Shown here: positions 25,955 through 36,102 of the stretch, one piece after another
Position numbering within the stretch: the stretch's first letter is position 1
Layout: every line of letters starts with the position of its first letter
NCBI RefSeq assembly: GCF_900108515.1
Contig: NZ_FNWW01000008.1
Coordinates: 62,001 to 126,000 of the forward strand
Length of the DNA stretch: 64,000 bases
DNA from: Halobacillus karajensis
Lineage (GTDB): Bacteria; Bacillota; Bacilli; Bacillales; Halobacillaceae
Direction: 5' to 3'
Program-made: the position numbers and the translations under genes
The notes under the pieces: generated by a model
Told to the model about the DNA's origin: nothing
Database searches by the model: none
The model's input: only the letters and a program-made list of their open reading frames with translations

Positions 25955-27025
25955 TTAATTCGAAAACTGATTGATAACACCCGAGGAAATAGCTTTGGCT
26001 ACTCTATTTGTATAATCATTGCTTTGTATGGCCCTTAAATCTGAAGAGGTGGAAAGAAAACCTAACTCCAGTAGGACTGAATGTCCTATGTTTTCCCTTA
26101 GGACGTGAAAGTTCCCAAATTGTACGCCATCATTTTCCAAGGGAACTTTTTGGGATAGTTGATGTTGGATATTAGTAGCAAGTTCCTTGCCAGAGTCATG
26201 ATAATAGAAGGAACTCATCCCTTCGGCGTACGGGGTATCGGCAGAATTAAAATGAATACTAATAAAAGCATCGGTGTGGTAAGAGCGAGTGATTTGTACA
26301 CGATCCTGTAAAGAAAGATACCGGTCCCTTTCACGTGTCATTATCACAGTAGCTCCTGCCTGACGTAGTTCCTGTGCGATACGCTTTGTTGTTTTTAGAG
26401 TAGGATGCTTTTCAAACAGACCATTCAGTCCTATAGCACCAGGGTCATATCCCCCATGGCCCGCATCCAAAACAACGTTAACCCCTTTTAATGGTAGGTT
26501 AGAAGAAGGGGGTGTAAAGGAATTTGCTACTAACCAACCGGCAATCCACCCTACTTTCTCACCATTCCATCGAACTTTAAACCACTCGCCTTCTTCCGCG
26601 ATCTTCTCTAATGAGTCTCCAGAAAAACTACTTCCGATAATGTCGTGGTTTTCGCTTGGTCCAGATCTTATGTAGGCACTCTCTACATCTACCATAACTT
26701 CCTCTGGAGAAGAAGTTTGAATACCTTGGGTTTTATATAGATATTGGGAAGCTACCCAGCCCTCTTTTCCTGCATGGTTAACATGTGCCCACCCATATCT
26801 TATTTCGTTTACTTTGACTACGGTGTTTTCCGAAAGGGAACCAGTAATAGGCGATTGGAAATCAGGCCCACTTCGTATATTTAGAGAGTGTACACCAACG
26901 CGATAGCTTTCCTCTTGCTGGGCGGATACATGAATTGATGTGGAGAAAAAGGTACAAGTTGCTAAAAATAGAACGAAAAATGGAATAAACCAACGGCTTC
27001 CTACACGATTATTTTCCAAAAACAT
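25955..27025 (-). CDS. N-acetylmuramoyl-L-alanine amidase (Amidase_3) with two SH3b domains
   Basis: This 356-residue secreted protein has a signal peptide (to about residue 35, VSA), two bacterial SH3 domains (about 40-95 and 107-165, each with NIRSGP/YIRSGP and GWVASQYL/GWIAGWLV), then an Amidase_3 domain (about 178-352). The zinc ligands are AGHGG, FEKH and SIHFN, and the catalytic glutamate is in LLELGFLS. It cleaves the bond between muramic acid and the stem peptide in the wall. The SH3b repeats bind peptidoglycan. It resembles CwlC/LytC-type autolysins. It is monocistronic with its own terminator. Confidence 0.9.
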   Translation of the reverse strand: MFLENNRVGSRWFIPFFVLFLATCTFFSTSIHVSAQQEESYRVGVHSLNIRSGPDFQSPITGSLSENTVVKVNEIRYGWAHVNHAGKEGWVASQYLYKTQGIQTSSPEEVMVDVESAYIRSGPSENHDIIGSSFSGDSLEKIAEEGEWFKVRWNGEKVGWIAGWLVANSFTPPSSNLPLKGVNVVLDAGHGGYDPGAIGLNGLFEKHPTLKTTKRIAQELRQAGATVIMTRERDRYLSLQDRVQITRSYHTDAFISIHFNSADTPYAEGMSSFYYHDSGKELATNIQHQLSQKVPLENDGVQFGNFHVLRENIGHSVLLELGFLSTSSDLRAIQSNDYTNRVAKAISSGVINQFSN

Positions 27026-27119
27026 AAAAACCTCCTCAGTCGCTGCTTCATTGTAATGGTTGATGACAAGTTTTTCAGGGATTGAACGACTTCTTTATTA
27101 AATAAGAAAAATCATGACC

Positions 27120-27404
27120 TTATTTATAATCTTTTAGATTCTGTAGTCGCTTCAGGGCAGGGGTTAAATCGCATCCATTTATCCAATTATCAATATAGAT
27201 ATCAAAACTAATTTGTGGTGCTGAAAAGGAGCGATTATTCGGTTCTTCTTCACCGTAGATACCGTAGGTATGGTAGACAAAAGTGACACCTAATTTTTCT
27301 AAGTATTCATCTGTTAATACCCTTTTAATTTCAACTCCTCCTCCTCCTAAAACTCCGTGGTATTTATCATCTGAATCCTCTTCATTATCTATTTGACCTA
27401 ATGG
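27120..27404 (-). pseudogene. Remnant of a small acidic protein, perhaps immunity-like; start lost
   Basis: A 94-codon open frame on the minus strand has coding character (DKYHGVLGGGGVEIKRVLTDEY, FVYHTYGIYGEEEPNNRSF, ISFDIYIDNWINGCDLTPAL) but contains no ATG, GTG or TTG codon. An in-frame stop lies just before its first codon. The 5' end appears to be deleted. The composition recalls small immunity proteins of polymorphic toxin systems, but I cannot match a named family and no toxin gene is nearby. Confidence 0.4.
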
Positions 27405-28210
27405 TTATTCGTTCAAGAGACAAACGGGTTTCTTTCATACATTTCTTGGACATTTCTTAAAAATTTAATCCATGTACTAATCAAAAGAGGTAAACATCCT
27501 GGATCGCTTCTCCTATTTGAATTAAAACGGATAAGTATAAGAACTCTAGTGATTCTATAATAAAGAAGGTAAGGATAACGAACTTAACGGCTGTTCCTCA
27601 TCCATTTGCGATCTCGCTCTTAGAGAATTTGGTTGGCCTTTGGTCCGAAATTCTCCGCTCTCTTTTTCAAAGGGGTCTGTGTTAAAATGTTCACTGATAA
27701 TTGGGAGACGAATTTTGCGATATAGAACCCTGCCACTAGAAAAGAATAGCGGGAACAAAAATTAGTTGGTGCCATATTTAAGATCGTTTTTAGCATAGAG
27801 ACAATGGGGTCTGATCAGGAGGATATTTCTAATGCTTGTAAGGCCATGGTTACTCATCTGCTCCATATGTCTACACCACCTTCCAATTATTTTATAGGAG
27901 CATAGCTGATAAGGAGGGGAATCTATGTTTAAAAACTCCTATATTTTAAAACTAACATCCTCTAAACTAAGGAAAAATAGTCAATCATAATAAAGGTTTA
28001 ATATTCGACATCTATGTTGCTTTTTTTACATAAATGGAAAAATTCCACAGATCATACCCCGCTCCGCTGCAACAAAACATAAGACTCAGTCTTAAAGTTA
28101 CACATATAAATAATTTTTTGCTCTAAATACAAAAAAAACAATATAGATTCCAAGATTTCCTTTAAAAGTGATGTTGGCCTTTGATTTTTTCTGCTAACAT
28201 CGAGAAAATG
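27405..28210. other. Spacer with decayed coding fragments
   Basis: No intact gene is supportable here. A 67-codon minus-strand frame (27555-27758) has a patch EHFNTDPFEKESGEF that I believe recurs in small hypothetical ORFs of related genomes, so it may be a dispersed repeat. A plus-strand fragment near 27805-27906 (TMGSDQEDISNACKAM...) looks like a coding tail without a start. The whole stretch reads as an accessory-DNA graveyard. Confidence 0.35.
27925..27990 (+). CDS. Possible 21-residue peptide ORF with a strong ribosome site
   Basis: AAGGAGGGG followed by ATCT and ATG gives near-ideal initiation for a 21-codon frame rich in K, S and L. It may be the 5' stub of a gene whose remainder was deleted, as the neighbouring sequence is full of remnants. 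It could also be a short basic peptide. Nothing else supports it. Confidence 0.2.
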   Translation: MFKNSYILKLTSSKLRKNSQS

Positions 28211-28227
28211 AGGTGGTAAAGTCTATT

Positions 28228-28986
28228 ATGGTGAACAATGAAGAGTTATTCCAGAATCTATTTAACAAAGAATTAGGAATTTTAAGAGGGTTAGGGGAGG
28301 AAAGTTTTGCTACCTTAGTTCACGAACAAGATCATTTCTTTAATGATTTATTTAATGGGTTATATACTTCAGCAAAGAGAAGATTTGAGTTAATGTTCGA
28401 TATCATGGTTTTAGAAGAAGATGAAGAGGAACGCCTAAAGGATTTATATAAATATTTTATCTACATAGCTGGAGCATTTACAGATAAGTTCACGATTAAG
28501 TTTTCTTTTAGATGGAATATCATAGCTACTTCTACTTCCTTAATGAAAGTCATCGACCGCTGGGAGACGGAAGATGACTATAGGGAAGGGATGGATTTTA
28601 TAATCCACACGTTTATGAATGCCATAAATTCCAGGGACACAGAACCTTCTCTCCATCCCCATGTCTTGAGGTTCATGACCTATGTGAAGGAAAACATCTA
28701 TACAAATTTAAACCTTTACACCATTAGTAAAGATTTAAATCTTTCTTGTGGTCACTTATCCCGATTGGTGAACAAAGAACTTAATTCCACCATCCCTTCT
28801 TATATAGCCAATAAGAAAATGGAATGCGCTGCGAAACATTTAAGAGATACGGAATTACCGATAAGTGAAATCTCAGAGATGTTAGGGTACACAAGTACAA
28901 GTTATTTTACGACATTATTTAAAAATAGATTTGATATCACACCTTCTCATTATCGTATAAAAGCTTTATATGAGTATCGGCTCTAG
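28228..28986 (+). CDS. AraC-family transcriptional regulator
   Basis: This 252-residue protein has a C-terminal double helix-turn-helix of the AraC type (about 155-250: LNLYTISKDLNLSCGHLSRLVNKELNSTIPSYI and ISEISEMLGYTSTSYFTTLFKNRFDITPSHYR). The N-terminal 150 residues are helical and charged, without a recognisable cupin or sensor domain. I prefer the ATG at 28228 to the GTG at 28213 because AGGTGG lies eleven bases before it. It is monocistronic with a strong terminator. Its target is unknown. Confidence 0.8.
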   Translation: MVNNEELFQNLFNKELGILRGLGEESFATLVHEQDHFFNDLFNGLYTSAKRRFELMFDIMVLEEDEEERLKDLYKYFIYIAGAFTDKFTIKFSFRWNIIATSTSLMKVIDRWETEDDYREGMDFIIHTFMNAINSRDTEPSLHPHVLRFMTYVKENIYTNLNLYTISKDLNLSCGHLSRLVNKELNSTIPSYIANKKMECAAKHLRDTELPISEISEMLGYTSTSYFTTLFKNRFDITPSHYRIKALYEYRL

Positions 28987-29011
28987 GGTATAAAGTTGAA
29001 AAAGCGGAATT

Positions 29012-29057
29012 AAAAAAAGCCCTCAAAAGTAATTTGGACCTTTTGAGGGCTTTTTTT
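29012..29057. terminator. Rho-independent terminator
   Basis: Stem GCCCTCAAAAG/CTTTTGAGGGC with loop TAATTTGGAC, flanked by A7 and T7, so it is active in both directions. It ends the AraC-family gene. Confidence 0.85.
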
Positions 29058-29107
29058 ATCTAAAATCATCAGGATGGCTCGGAGAAAAGGATTGGTCATC
29101 TTTATAT

Positions 29108-29460
29108 TTATAATCGTCCGGTTAGAAATGGAGATTCTCCATTTCTGAAGCTCCAATCTGCATCCCCATTATTCGTTATAGATACCATGAGGTCTTCAGG
29201 GGAGATATAGCAACGTTCTTCAAGATAGATGTTAAATTTCGATAAAGCTTTTCTTTTTGTTTTCTGTTCTAGGTCGACTTGTTAAGGAAATTACTATTGC
29301 ATCCTTGCTCCGCTCAAATCCAAGGCCTGTGTCTTGGATGATCATCTCATGGGCTGGGTGCTAATGGACAATTTGATAACGGTCACTGTCTGGACCTTCG
29401 AAAGCTTCTACCATCCCTGCATGTGAAGCGTCTAATAAATCTTGCACTTCTTTTAAATTT
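29108..29460 (-). pseudogene. Tautomerase-family protein, broken
   Basis: Read on the minus strand, the segment gives QDLLDASHAGMVEAFEGPD, RYQIVH, a TAG in place of a glutamate codon, HPAHEMIIQDTGLGFER and [15 protein letters not shown]. After a stop and a frame change it continues [21 protein letters not shown] and FLTG. These are the conserved blocks, in order, of the YusQ/YrdN-type tautomerase family of about 130 residues. The N-terminal catalytic proline region is gone. It is a clear dead gene. Confidence 0.75.
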
Positions 29461-29499
29461 ATCAAGAATATATCATAAAATTGGAAAAATAAATACGAT

Positions 29500-29549
29500 T
29501 TATCAAAAATAACGCAAAAAGTGGTGAAGTTTTGGTTGTATTTTGGTAT
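29500..29549. promoter_or_regulatory. Candidate IolR operators upstream of iolR
   Basis: Two contiguous 11-mers on the plus strand (TTATCAAAAAT, AACGCAAAAAG) and two contiguous ones on the minus strand (ATACCAAAATA, CAACCAAAACT) match the B. subtilis IolR operator 11-mer WRAYCAADARD at 9 to 10 positions. The minus-oriented pair overlaps the probable iolR promoter (-10 TATTAT at about 29547). Autorepression of iolR is the simplest reading. Confidence 0.5.
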
Positions 29550-29620
29550 TATAGAGTAAAAGAATTTATCCCATTATGATATGGATGAACGAAAAACACA
29601 AAGGATTGGGGTCATTTGAG

Positions 29621-30373
29621 ATGATAAAAATTAAGCGAATTAATGAGCTGCTTCAGTATGTGCAAAAGATGGAAACAGTCTCACTGGATGATTTAGTCCA
29701 AGAATTTAATGTATCTAAAAACACGATTCGGAGGGATGTCCAAGAATTAGTGGACCAAGGGAAACTTAAAAAGGTTTATGGGGGAGTGTCAGCTAATAGA
29801 TCTTCTACGGTACCTTATCATGATCGGAAGGTGCAAAACCAGGATGGGAAAATTAAGATTGCTGAAATGGCAGCGTCCTATGTAGAGGATGGAGATATTA
29901 TTTTTCTAGATTCCGGTACAACAACAGTCGAGATGCTGGAATATATAAAGGATAAAAATCTGATAATCGTTACAAATAACCTTGATTTTACACTTGAAGC
30001 CACTCCTTACAGCAATCTAAGGATTTATTCAACGGGGGGGATGTATGAGAGGTCTACCAAGTCTTATGCAGGACTGGAAAGTGCAGAAGCGGTGAAAAGT
30101 TATAATTTTAGTAAAGCATTTATGGCTTCTACAGGTATTTCTTTAACGAATGGAATAACGAATTCTTCACCACAAGAAACTCAAATTAAAAGCACGGTGG
30201 TCGAAAGAAGTGGAGAGGTTTTCCTTTTAGTAGATCATAGTAAGTTCGATCATTACTCATTAACTACTTATTGTGATATGGAAGATATCGATTACCTTGT
30301 CACAAATGAAAGGCCAGAAGATAAATACAAACAGTTTGCTGAAAAAAATAATGTAACGTTGATTTTTCCTTAA
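29621..30373 (+). CDS. iolR: DeoR-family repressor of inositol catabolism, IolR
   Basis: This 250-residue protein from the ATG at 29621 has an N-terminal DeoR helix-turn-helix (KRINELLQYVQKMETVSLDDLVQEFNVSKNTIRRDVQELVDQGKLKKVYGGV). Its C-terminal DeoRC sugar-phosphate sensor has FLDSGTTTVEML, IVTNN and STGGMYE. It resembles B. subtilis IolR, which is released from DNA by 2-deoxy-5-keto-D-gluconate 6-phosphate. It lies directly upstream of the iol genes in the same direction. The frame is open 15 codons further up, but no ribosome site supports an earlier start. Confidence 0.85.
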   Translation: MIKIKRINELLQYVQKMETVSLDDLVQEFNVSKNTIRRDVQELVDQGKLKKVYGGVSANRSSTVPYHDRKVQNQDGKIKIAEMAASYVEDGDIIFLDSGTTTVEMLEYIKDKNLIIVTNNLDFTLEATPYSNLRIYSTGGMYERSTKSYAGLESAEAVKSYNFSKAFMASTGISLTNGITNSSPQETQIKSTVVERSGEVFLLVDHSKFDHYSLTTYCDMEDIDYLVTNERPEDKYKQFAEKNNVTLIFP

Positions 30374-30448
30374 GCGTTAGGGGTTCAATAAATTTAAGGA
30401 GAAATATTCTGAAAACGGTTGACTGAAAACGACATTAATAATATGATT

Positions 30449-30492
30449 GAATCATAAATTAACAATAAGTTAACCAAAAGTTAACATTATAG
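30449..30492 (+). promoter_or_regulatory. Four contiguous 11-bp direct repeats, IolR operator array
   Basis: The array reads GAATCATAAAT, TAACAATAAGT, TAACCAAAAGT, TAACATTATAG without gaps. The third unit matches the IolR 11-mer consensus WRAYCAADARD at all positions, and the first and second match at nine. Tandem 11-mers are the arrangement known for IolR in B. subtilis. It lies between iolR and iolB and should control the iolBDTG... unit. Confidence 0.6.
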
Positions 30493-30557
30493 GTGTCGTA
30501 AAGGGTGTTAATCTCTTATTTCAATCTATTTTAGGATAACTGTTGGGTAATTATTTT

Positions 30558-30571
30558 TGTAAGCGTTTATC
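30558..30571 (+). promoter_or_regulatory. cre-like catabolite response site
   Basis: TGTAAGCGTTTATC matches WGWAANCGNTNWCA at 12 of 14 positions. It lies between the IolR operator array and iolB, a usual place for CcpA control of iol operons. Confidence 0.4.
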
Positions 30572-30601
30572 GATAAAATTGGAACTAATGGAGGGATGAA
30601 A

Positions 30602-31420
30602 ATGAGCCATTTGCTTAGAAAGCCCCAACATGTGATGAAATCTGAGGGTGTAACCATAGTTCACGACATTACAGGAGAGCAAACCAATTTAGAATATGTA
30701 GGGTTTAAAGTAGTGGACTTGGAAAGAGGTTCATTTTATGGTGAACAATTAAATGGTTTGGAGTGCTGTATTGTTGCACTAATCGGTAAAGTGAATATCC
30801 AAGAAGGAGAAGAAACCTTTGAGAATCTCGGTACCCGTGAAAGTGTGTTTGAGCAGAAGCCTACGGATAGTGTGTATGTCTCAAATAATCGTAACTTTAA
30901 TGTGAAAGCGGTTACGGACGCTCGTATCGCTTTATGCTATTCTCCTTCTGAAGAACAGCTTCCCACGAAACTGATTAAAGCTGACTCAGTCGGTGTAGAG
31001 CATAGAGGAAAATACAACAATGAACGAAAAGTGCACAATATTCTTCCGGACGATGATCCTACAGCCAACAGTCTTCTCGTGGTTGAGGTTTATACAGAGA
31101 GCGGAAACTGGTCATCCTATCCACCGCATAAGCATGACCAAGATCATTTACCTGAAGAATCCTTTTTAGAGGAAACCTATTACCATGAGATGGATCCTCA
31201 GCAAGGTTTTGTGTTCCAGCGGGTGTACACGGATGATCGTTCATTAGATGAAACGATGACAGCGGAAAACGGGGATGTTGTTATTGTTCCCAAAGGTTAT
31301 CATCCAGTAGGAGTGCCTGATGGATATACCTCTTATTATTTAAATGTAATGGCTGGACCTGTCCGGAAATGGAAGTTTAATAATGATAAAGACCACGAAT
31401 GGATTGTCAATCGTGATTAA
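30602..31420 (+). CDS. iolB: 5-deoxy-glucuronate isomerase IolB
   Basis: This 272-residue bicupin protein has the IolB motifs YPPHKHDQDH (metal-binding histidines), EETYYHEMDPQQGFVFQRVYTDDRSLDE and GDVVIVPKGYHPV. It converts 5-deoxy-D-glucuronate to 2-deoxy-5-keto-D-gluconate in the cytoplasm. The ATG at 30602, seven bases after GGAGG, is preferred to the ATG two codons earlier. It is the first gene after the operator array, whereas B. subtilis has it second. Confidence 0.92.
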   Translation: MSHLLRKPQHVMKSEGVTIVHDITGEQTNLEYVGFKVVDLERGSFYGEQLNGLECCIVALIGKVNIQEGEETFENLGTRESVFEQKPTDSVYVSNNRNFNVKAVTDARIALCYSPSEEQLPTKLIKADSVGVEHRGKYNNERKVHNILPDDDPTANSLLVVEVYTESGNWSSYPPHKHDQDHLPEESFLEETYYHEMDPQQGFVFQRVYTDDRSLDETMTAENGDVVIVPKGYHPVGVPDGYTSYYLNVMAGPVRKWKFNNDKDHEWIVNRD

Positions 31421-31466
31421 GAATCTATAAAAATATGAACCTAAAGAATGTAAAGGTGGACCGTAT

Positions 31467-33380
31467 ATGAAAGAAACGATTCGTTTAACAACCTCTCAAG
31501 CATTAATTAAATTTATAAATAATCAATATATCCATGTGGATGGAGAAGAATTTCCTTTTGTAGAAGGGATTTTTAATATTTTCGGTCATGGGAACGTTCT
31601 CGGCATTGGACAGGCCCTTGAACAAGACTCTGGAGATTTAAAGGTCATCCAAGGAAAGAATGAACAGGGGATGTCGCTTGCCGCCATTGCTTACAGCAAA
31701 GAGAAACTTAGACAAAAAATCTATGCTGTAACCACCTCCGTAGGACCAGGTTCGGCTAATACGGTCACAGCAGCAGCAACAGCGCTTGCGAATAACATTC
31801 CCGTTTTATTTCTGCCAGGTGATACATTTGCTACAAGGCAGCCAGACCCTGTTCTTCAGCAGTTCGAACAGGAAAACAGTATATCAACAACAACCAATGA
31901 TGCCCTGAAGCCTGTTTCAAGGTATTGGGACCGTGTGACGCGGCCAGAACAGCTGATGAGCAGCTTAATTCGGGCTTTTGAAGTTATGACAGATCCTGCA
32001 AAGGCAGGACCAGCGACAATCTCAATCTCTCAGGACGTTGAGGGAGAAGCGTATGACTTCGATGCAGACTTTTTCAAGAAGCGGGTTCATTATATGGATC
32101 GCCCGATTCCGCGAGAACGTGAGTTAAAAGGGGCGGAAGAGTTGATCCGCAATAGTAAAAAGCCTGTCATTGTAGTCGGAGGAGGCGCCAAATATTCTCA
32201 AGCCCGTGAAATTTTAATGGATCTATCTATAAAACATAATATTCCGTTGGTGGAAACACAGGCAGGAAAGTCAACCGTAGAATCAGGATTTAAAAATAAT
32301 TTAGGCGGTCTGGGTATTACAGGAACCCTAGCTGCTAATAAAGCAGCTAAGCAATCGGACCTTATTATTGGGGTAGGGACAAGGTATACAGACTTTGCCA
32401 CTTCTTCAAAAACCGCTTTTGACTTCGAGAATACTCGCTTCCTCAATATAAATGTCAATCGAATGCAGTCCTATAAAATGGATGGATTCCAAGTTGTGGC
32501 CGATGCGAAACTTACTTTAGAGCAACTGCAGCCGTTGTTAGATGGCTATGAAACGGAATTTGGCTCAGAAATCCAAGAGCTAAAATCAGAATGGTTAAAA
32601 GAACGGGACCGTTTGAGCGAAGTGGTGTTCAGTAGAGAGGATTTTGATCCTGAGATAAAAAGTCATTTTTCACAAGAAATCCTGAACGAATATGCGGATG
32701 CCTTGAATACAGAGCTCCCTCAGACAACGGCCCTATTAAAGGTAAATGAAACGATTGACCCTAGCAGTGTGATTATTTGTTCAGCGGGTTCTCTCCCAGG
32801 AGACTTGCAGAGACTTTGGCATTCAACTGTACCCAATACCTATCATTTGGAGTATGGCTATTCCTGCATGGGATACGAAATTTCCGGAACACTTGGCTTG
32901 AAGCTTGCTAACCCGGATAAAGAAGTATATTCCATTGTTGGAGATGGAAGTTTTCTAATGCTGCATTCAGAATTGATTACTTCTCTTCAATATAATAAAA
33001 AAATCAATATTTTACTGTTTGATAACTCTGGCTATGGCTGTATCAATAATTTACAAATGGACCATGGAAGCGGCAGTTATTATTGTGAATTTAGAACAGG
33101 CGACAACGAGGTTATGAATATTGACTATGCCAAAGTGGCTGAAGGTTATGGTGCAAAAACCTATAAAGTCCATTCACTGGAAGAGTTAGAAAAGGCTCTA
33201 GAAGATGCGAAAAAACAAGATGTTTCCACACTGATCGACATAAAGGTGCTGCCAAAGACTATGACGGACGGCTATCAAAGCTGGTGGAATGTTGGAGTAG
33301 CGGAAGTTTCTGAGAAGGAAAGTGTTCAAAAAGCACACGAGTATCGAATGAAAATGCTTGAGGAAGCGAAGCAGTATTAG
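31467..33380 (+). CDS. iolD: 3D-(3,5/4)-trihydroxycyclohexane-1,2-dione hydrolase IolD
   Basis: This 637-residue thiamine-diphosphate enzyme has an N-terminal pyrimidine-binding domain (EGIFNIFGHGNVLGIGQAL with the family glutamate), a central domain (KKPVIVVGGGAKYS) and a C-terminal diphosphate domain (GDGSFLMLHSELITSLQYNKKINILLFDNSGYGCINN, the GDG...NN motif). It opens the cyclohexane ring of the inositol intermediate to 5-deoxy-glucuronate. Length and motifs match B. subtilis IolD. It follows iolB by 46 bases. Confidence 0.93.
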   Translation: MKETIRLTTSQALIKFINNQYIHVDGEEFPFVEGIFNIFGHGNVLGIGQALEQDSGDLKVIQGKNEQGMSLAAIAYSKEKLRQKIYAVTTSVGPGSANTVTAAATALANNIPVLFLPGDTFATRQPDPVLQQFEQENSISTTTNDALKPVSRYWDRVTRPEQLMSSLIRAFEVMTDPAKAGPATISISQDVEGEAYDFDADFFKKRVHYMDRPIPRERELKGAEELIRNSKKPVIVVGGGAKYSQAREILMDLSIKHNIPLVETQAGKSTVESGFKNNLGGLGITGTLAANKAAKQSDLIIGVGTRYTDFATSSKTAFDFENTRFLNINVNRMQSYKMDGFQVVADAKLTLEQLQPLLDGYETEFGSEIQELKSEWLKERDRLSEVVFSREDFDPEIKSHFSQEILNEYADALNTELPQTTALLKVNETIDPSSVIICSAGSLPGDLQRLWHSTVPNTYHLEYGYSCMGYEISGTLGLKLANPDKEVYSIVGDGSFLMLHSELITSLQYNKKINILLFDNSGYGCINNLQMDHGSGSYYCEFRTGDNEVMNIDYAKVAEGYGAKTYKVHSLEELEKALEDAKKQDVSTLIDIKVLPKTMTDGYQSWWNVGVAEVSEKESVQKAHEYRMKMLEEAKQY

Positions 33381-33511
33381 AGATTTAGGTGAGCAGGAAA
33401 GCTGGGAGGGTGGAGAATTCTCCATTCTCCTGTATCCATAAGGGTTTTAGGAAGCGATTACATCTTTATTTTTCTGAATTATCCAAAAATAACACCCTGG
33501 AGGCCGAGGGA

Positions 33512-34924
33512 ATGAAAAAAAATATGAACCCACGCAAGTTTTTATTTATCATTATTATTTGTTCGACGTTCGGCGGGCTTTTGTTTGGTTATGATACAGG
33601 CGTCATTAATGGGGCACTCCCATACATGTCTAAGGAAAGCCAGCTTAACTTAACCCCATTCCTTGAAGGGTTAGTTACGAGCTCTCTCTTATTCGGGGCT
33701 GCTATCGGAGCAATTATTGGAGGCAGGTTCTCGGATAGGATTGGGCGGAAGAAAACGATTATCTTCTTAGCTGTACTTTTCTTTTTTGCCACATTAGGGG
33801 TTTCTTTTACGCCTAGTGTAACTCTGATGATTATCTTCCGGTTCTTGCTTGGACTTGCCGTTGGTGGAGCATCTGTTACAGTACCGACTTACTTAGCGGA
33901 AATGGCTCCTTCCGAAAGCCGCGGTCGTATGGTCACTCAAAACGAATTGATGATTGTGACAGGACAGTTGCTAGCCTTTACCATCAATGCGATTTTAGGA
34001 AACACAATGGACGGGAATGACAGCGTCTGGAGAATTATGTTATTAATTGCAGCTGTTCCCGCTGTCGTTTTATTCTTTGGTATGCTCCCGCTGCCGGAAA
34101 GCCCGAGATGGTTGATGAAAAATGAGAAAAAGGACCATGCCATGGGCGTGCTGCACAAGATCCGCGAAAAATCGAACGTACGTGGTGAATATAACCAAAT
34201 CGATGCCACCGTTATTATGGAAGAAAAATTAGATAAGGCCACGTACAAGGATCTTACTGTTCCATGGGTTCGACATATCCTTTTCCTCGGTATAGGGATA
34301 GCGATTGTACAGCAAATTACAGGGGTTAACTCCATTATGTACTATGGAACAGAAATTTTACGTGATGCCGGTTTTAGTACGAATGCGGCATTAACAGCCA
34401 ATATTTCCAATGGGGTTATATCCGTTCTTGCTACATTTGTGGGGATTTGGCTGCTAGGAAAGGTCGGGCGCAAGCCGATGCTGCTCGTAGGCCAGTTTGG
34501 AACATTAACGGCATTACTCTTGATTGGTACTTCATCTCTAGTCTTGGAAGGGACCGCCGCTTTGCCATACATCGTTATTTGTTTGACTGTTATGTTTTTA
34601 GGTTTTCAACAAGGGGCGATTTCTCCTGTTACCTGGCTGATGCTTGCAGAGATTTTTCCGCTGCGTCTCCGTGGGCTGGGGATGGGGATCTCCGTATTCT
34701 GCTTATGGATGGTTAACTTCGGGGTCAGCTTTATCTTCCCTATTTTGCTTGCTGGGATTGGGCTTTCTTTTACCTTCTTTATATTCGCAGTCCTTGGAGT
34801 TGGAGCAATCGCGTTTGTAATGAAGTTCTTGCCTGAAACGAAAGGAAAAACATTAGAAGAGATAGAATCGTATTTCAAGAAACGAGAAAATCAAAAAGAG
34901 GATATAAAAACAAAAGCTTTATAA
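33512..34924 (+). CDS. iolT: myo-Inositol/proton symporter, sugar porter family (IolT)
   Basis: This 470-residue MFS protein has 12 TM helices and sugar-porter signatures: GYDTGVINGALPYM, GGRFSDRIGRKKTI, PESPRWLMK, QQITGVNSIMYYG, LLGKVGRKPML and the C-terminal PETKGKTLEEIE. I take the ATG at 33512, nine bases after CTGGAGG, although the frame is open 41 codons upstream. Its place between iolD and iolG makes inositol the likely substrate. B. subtilis keeps iolT elsewhere and has IolF in the operon. Confidence 0.88.
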   Translation: MKKNMNPRKFLFIIIICSTFGGLLFGYDTGVINGALPYMSKESQLNLTPFLEGLVTSSLLFGAAIGAIIGGRFSDRIGRKKTIIFLAVLFFFATLGVSFTPSVTLMIIFRFLLGLAVGGASVTVPTYLAEMAPSESRGRMVTQNELMIVTGQLLAFTINAILGNTMDGNDSVWRIMLLIAAVPAVVLFFGMLPLPESPRWLMKNEKKDHAMGVLHKIREKSNVRGEYNQIDATVIMEEKLDKATYKDLTVPWVRHILFLGIGIAIVQQITGVNSIMYYGTEILRDAGFSTNAALTANISNGVISVLATFVGIWLLGKVGRKPMLLVGQFGTLTALLLIGTSSLVLEGTAALPYIVICLTVMFLGFQQGAISPVTWLMLAEIFPLRLRGLGMGISVFCLWMVNFGVSFIFPILLAGIGLSFTFFIFAVLGVGAIAFVMKFLPETKGKTLEEIESYFKKRENQKEDIKTKAL

Positions 34925-34930
34925 ACTTAG

Positions 34931-35980
<1,050 letters not shown>

Positions 35981-35987
35981 ATGATAA

Positions 35988-36086
35988 CTCGAGCCAGCGC
36001 TTGTAGAATCTGACAAAACAGGCGGGATTTCTATACCAGAAAAATGGCTGGATATGCAGCAGAGAACAGTTAAATTCAAACAGTAA
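35988..36086 (+). pseudogene. C-terminal stub of a lost gene
   Basis: A 32-codon frame without a start runs from just after the iolG stop to a TAA at 36084 ([20 protein letters not shown]...). It has coding-like composition and reads as the tail of a protein whose body was deleted. No family could be assigned. Confidence 0.35.
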
Positions 36087-36102
36087 AAGGGAGAGGTTTA
36101 CA

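Noticed and set aside
27555-27758. 67-codon minus-strand frame with EHFNTDPFEKESGEF
   Set aside because: Looks like a recurring intergenic fragment and not a gene; no ribosome site or domain. Kept only as a possible dispersed repeat.
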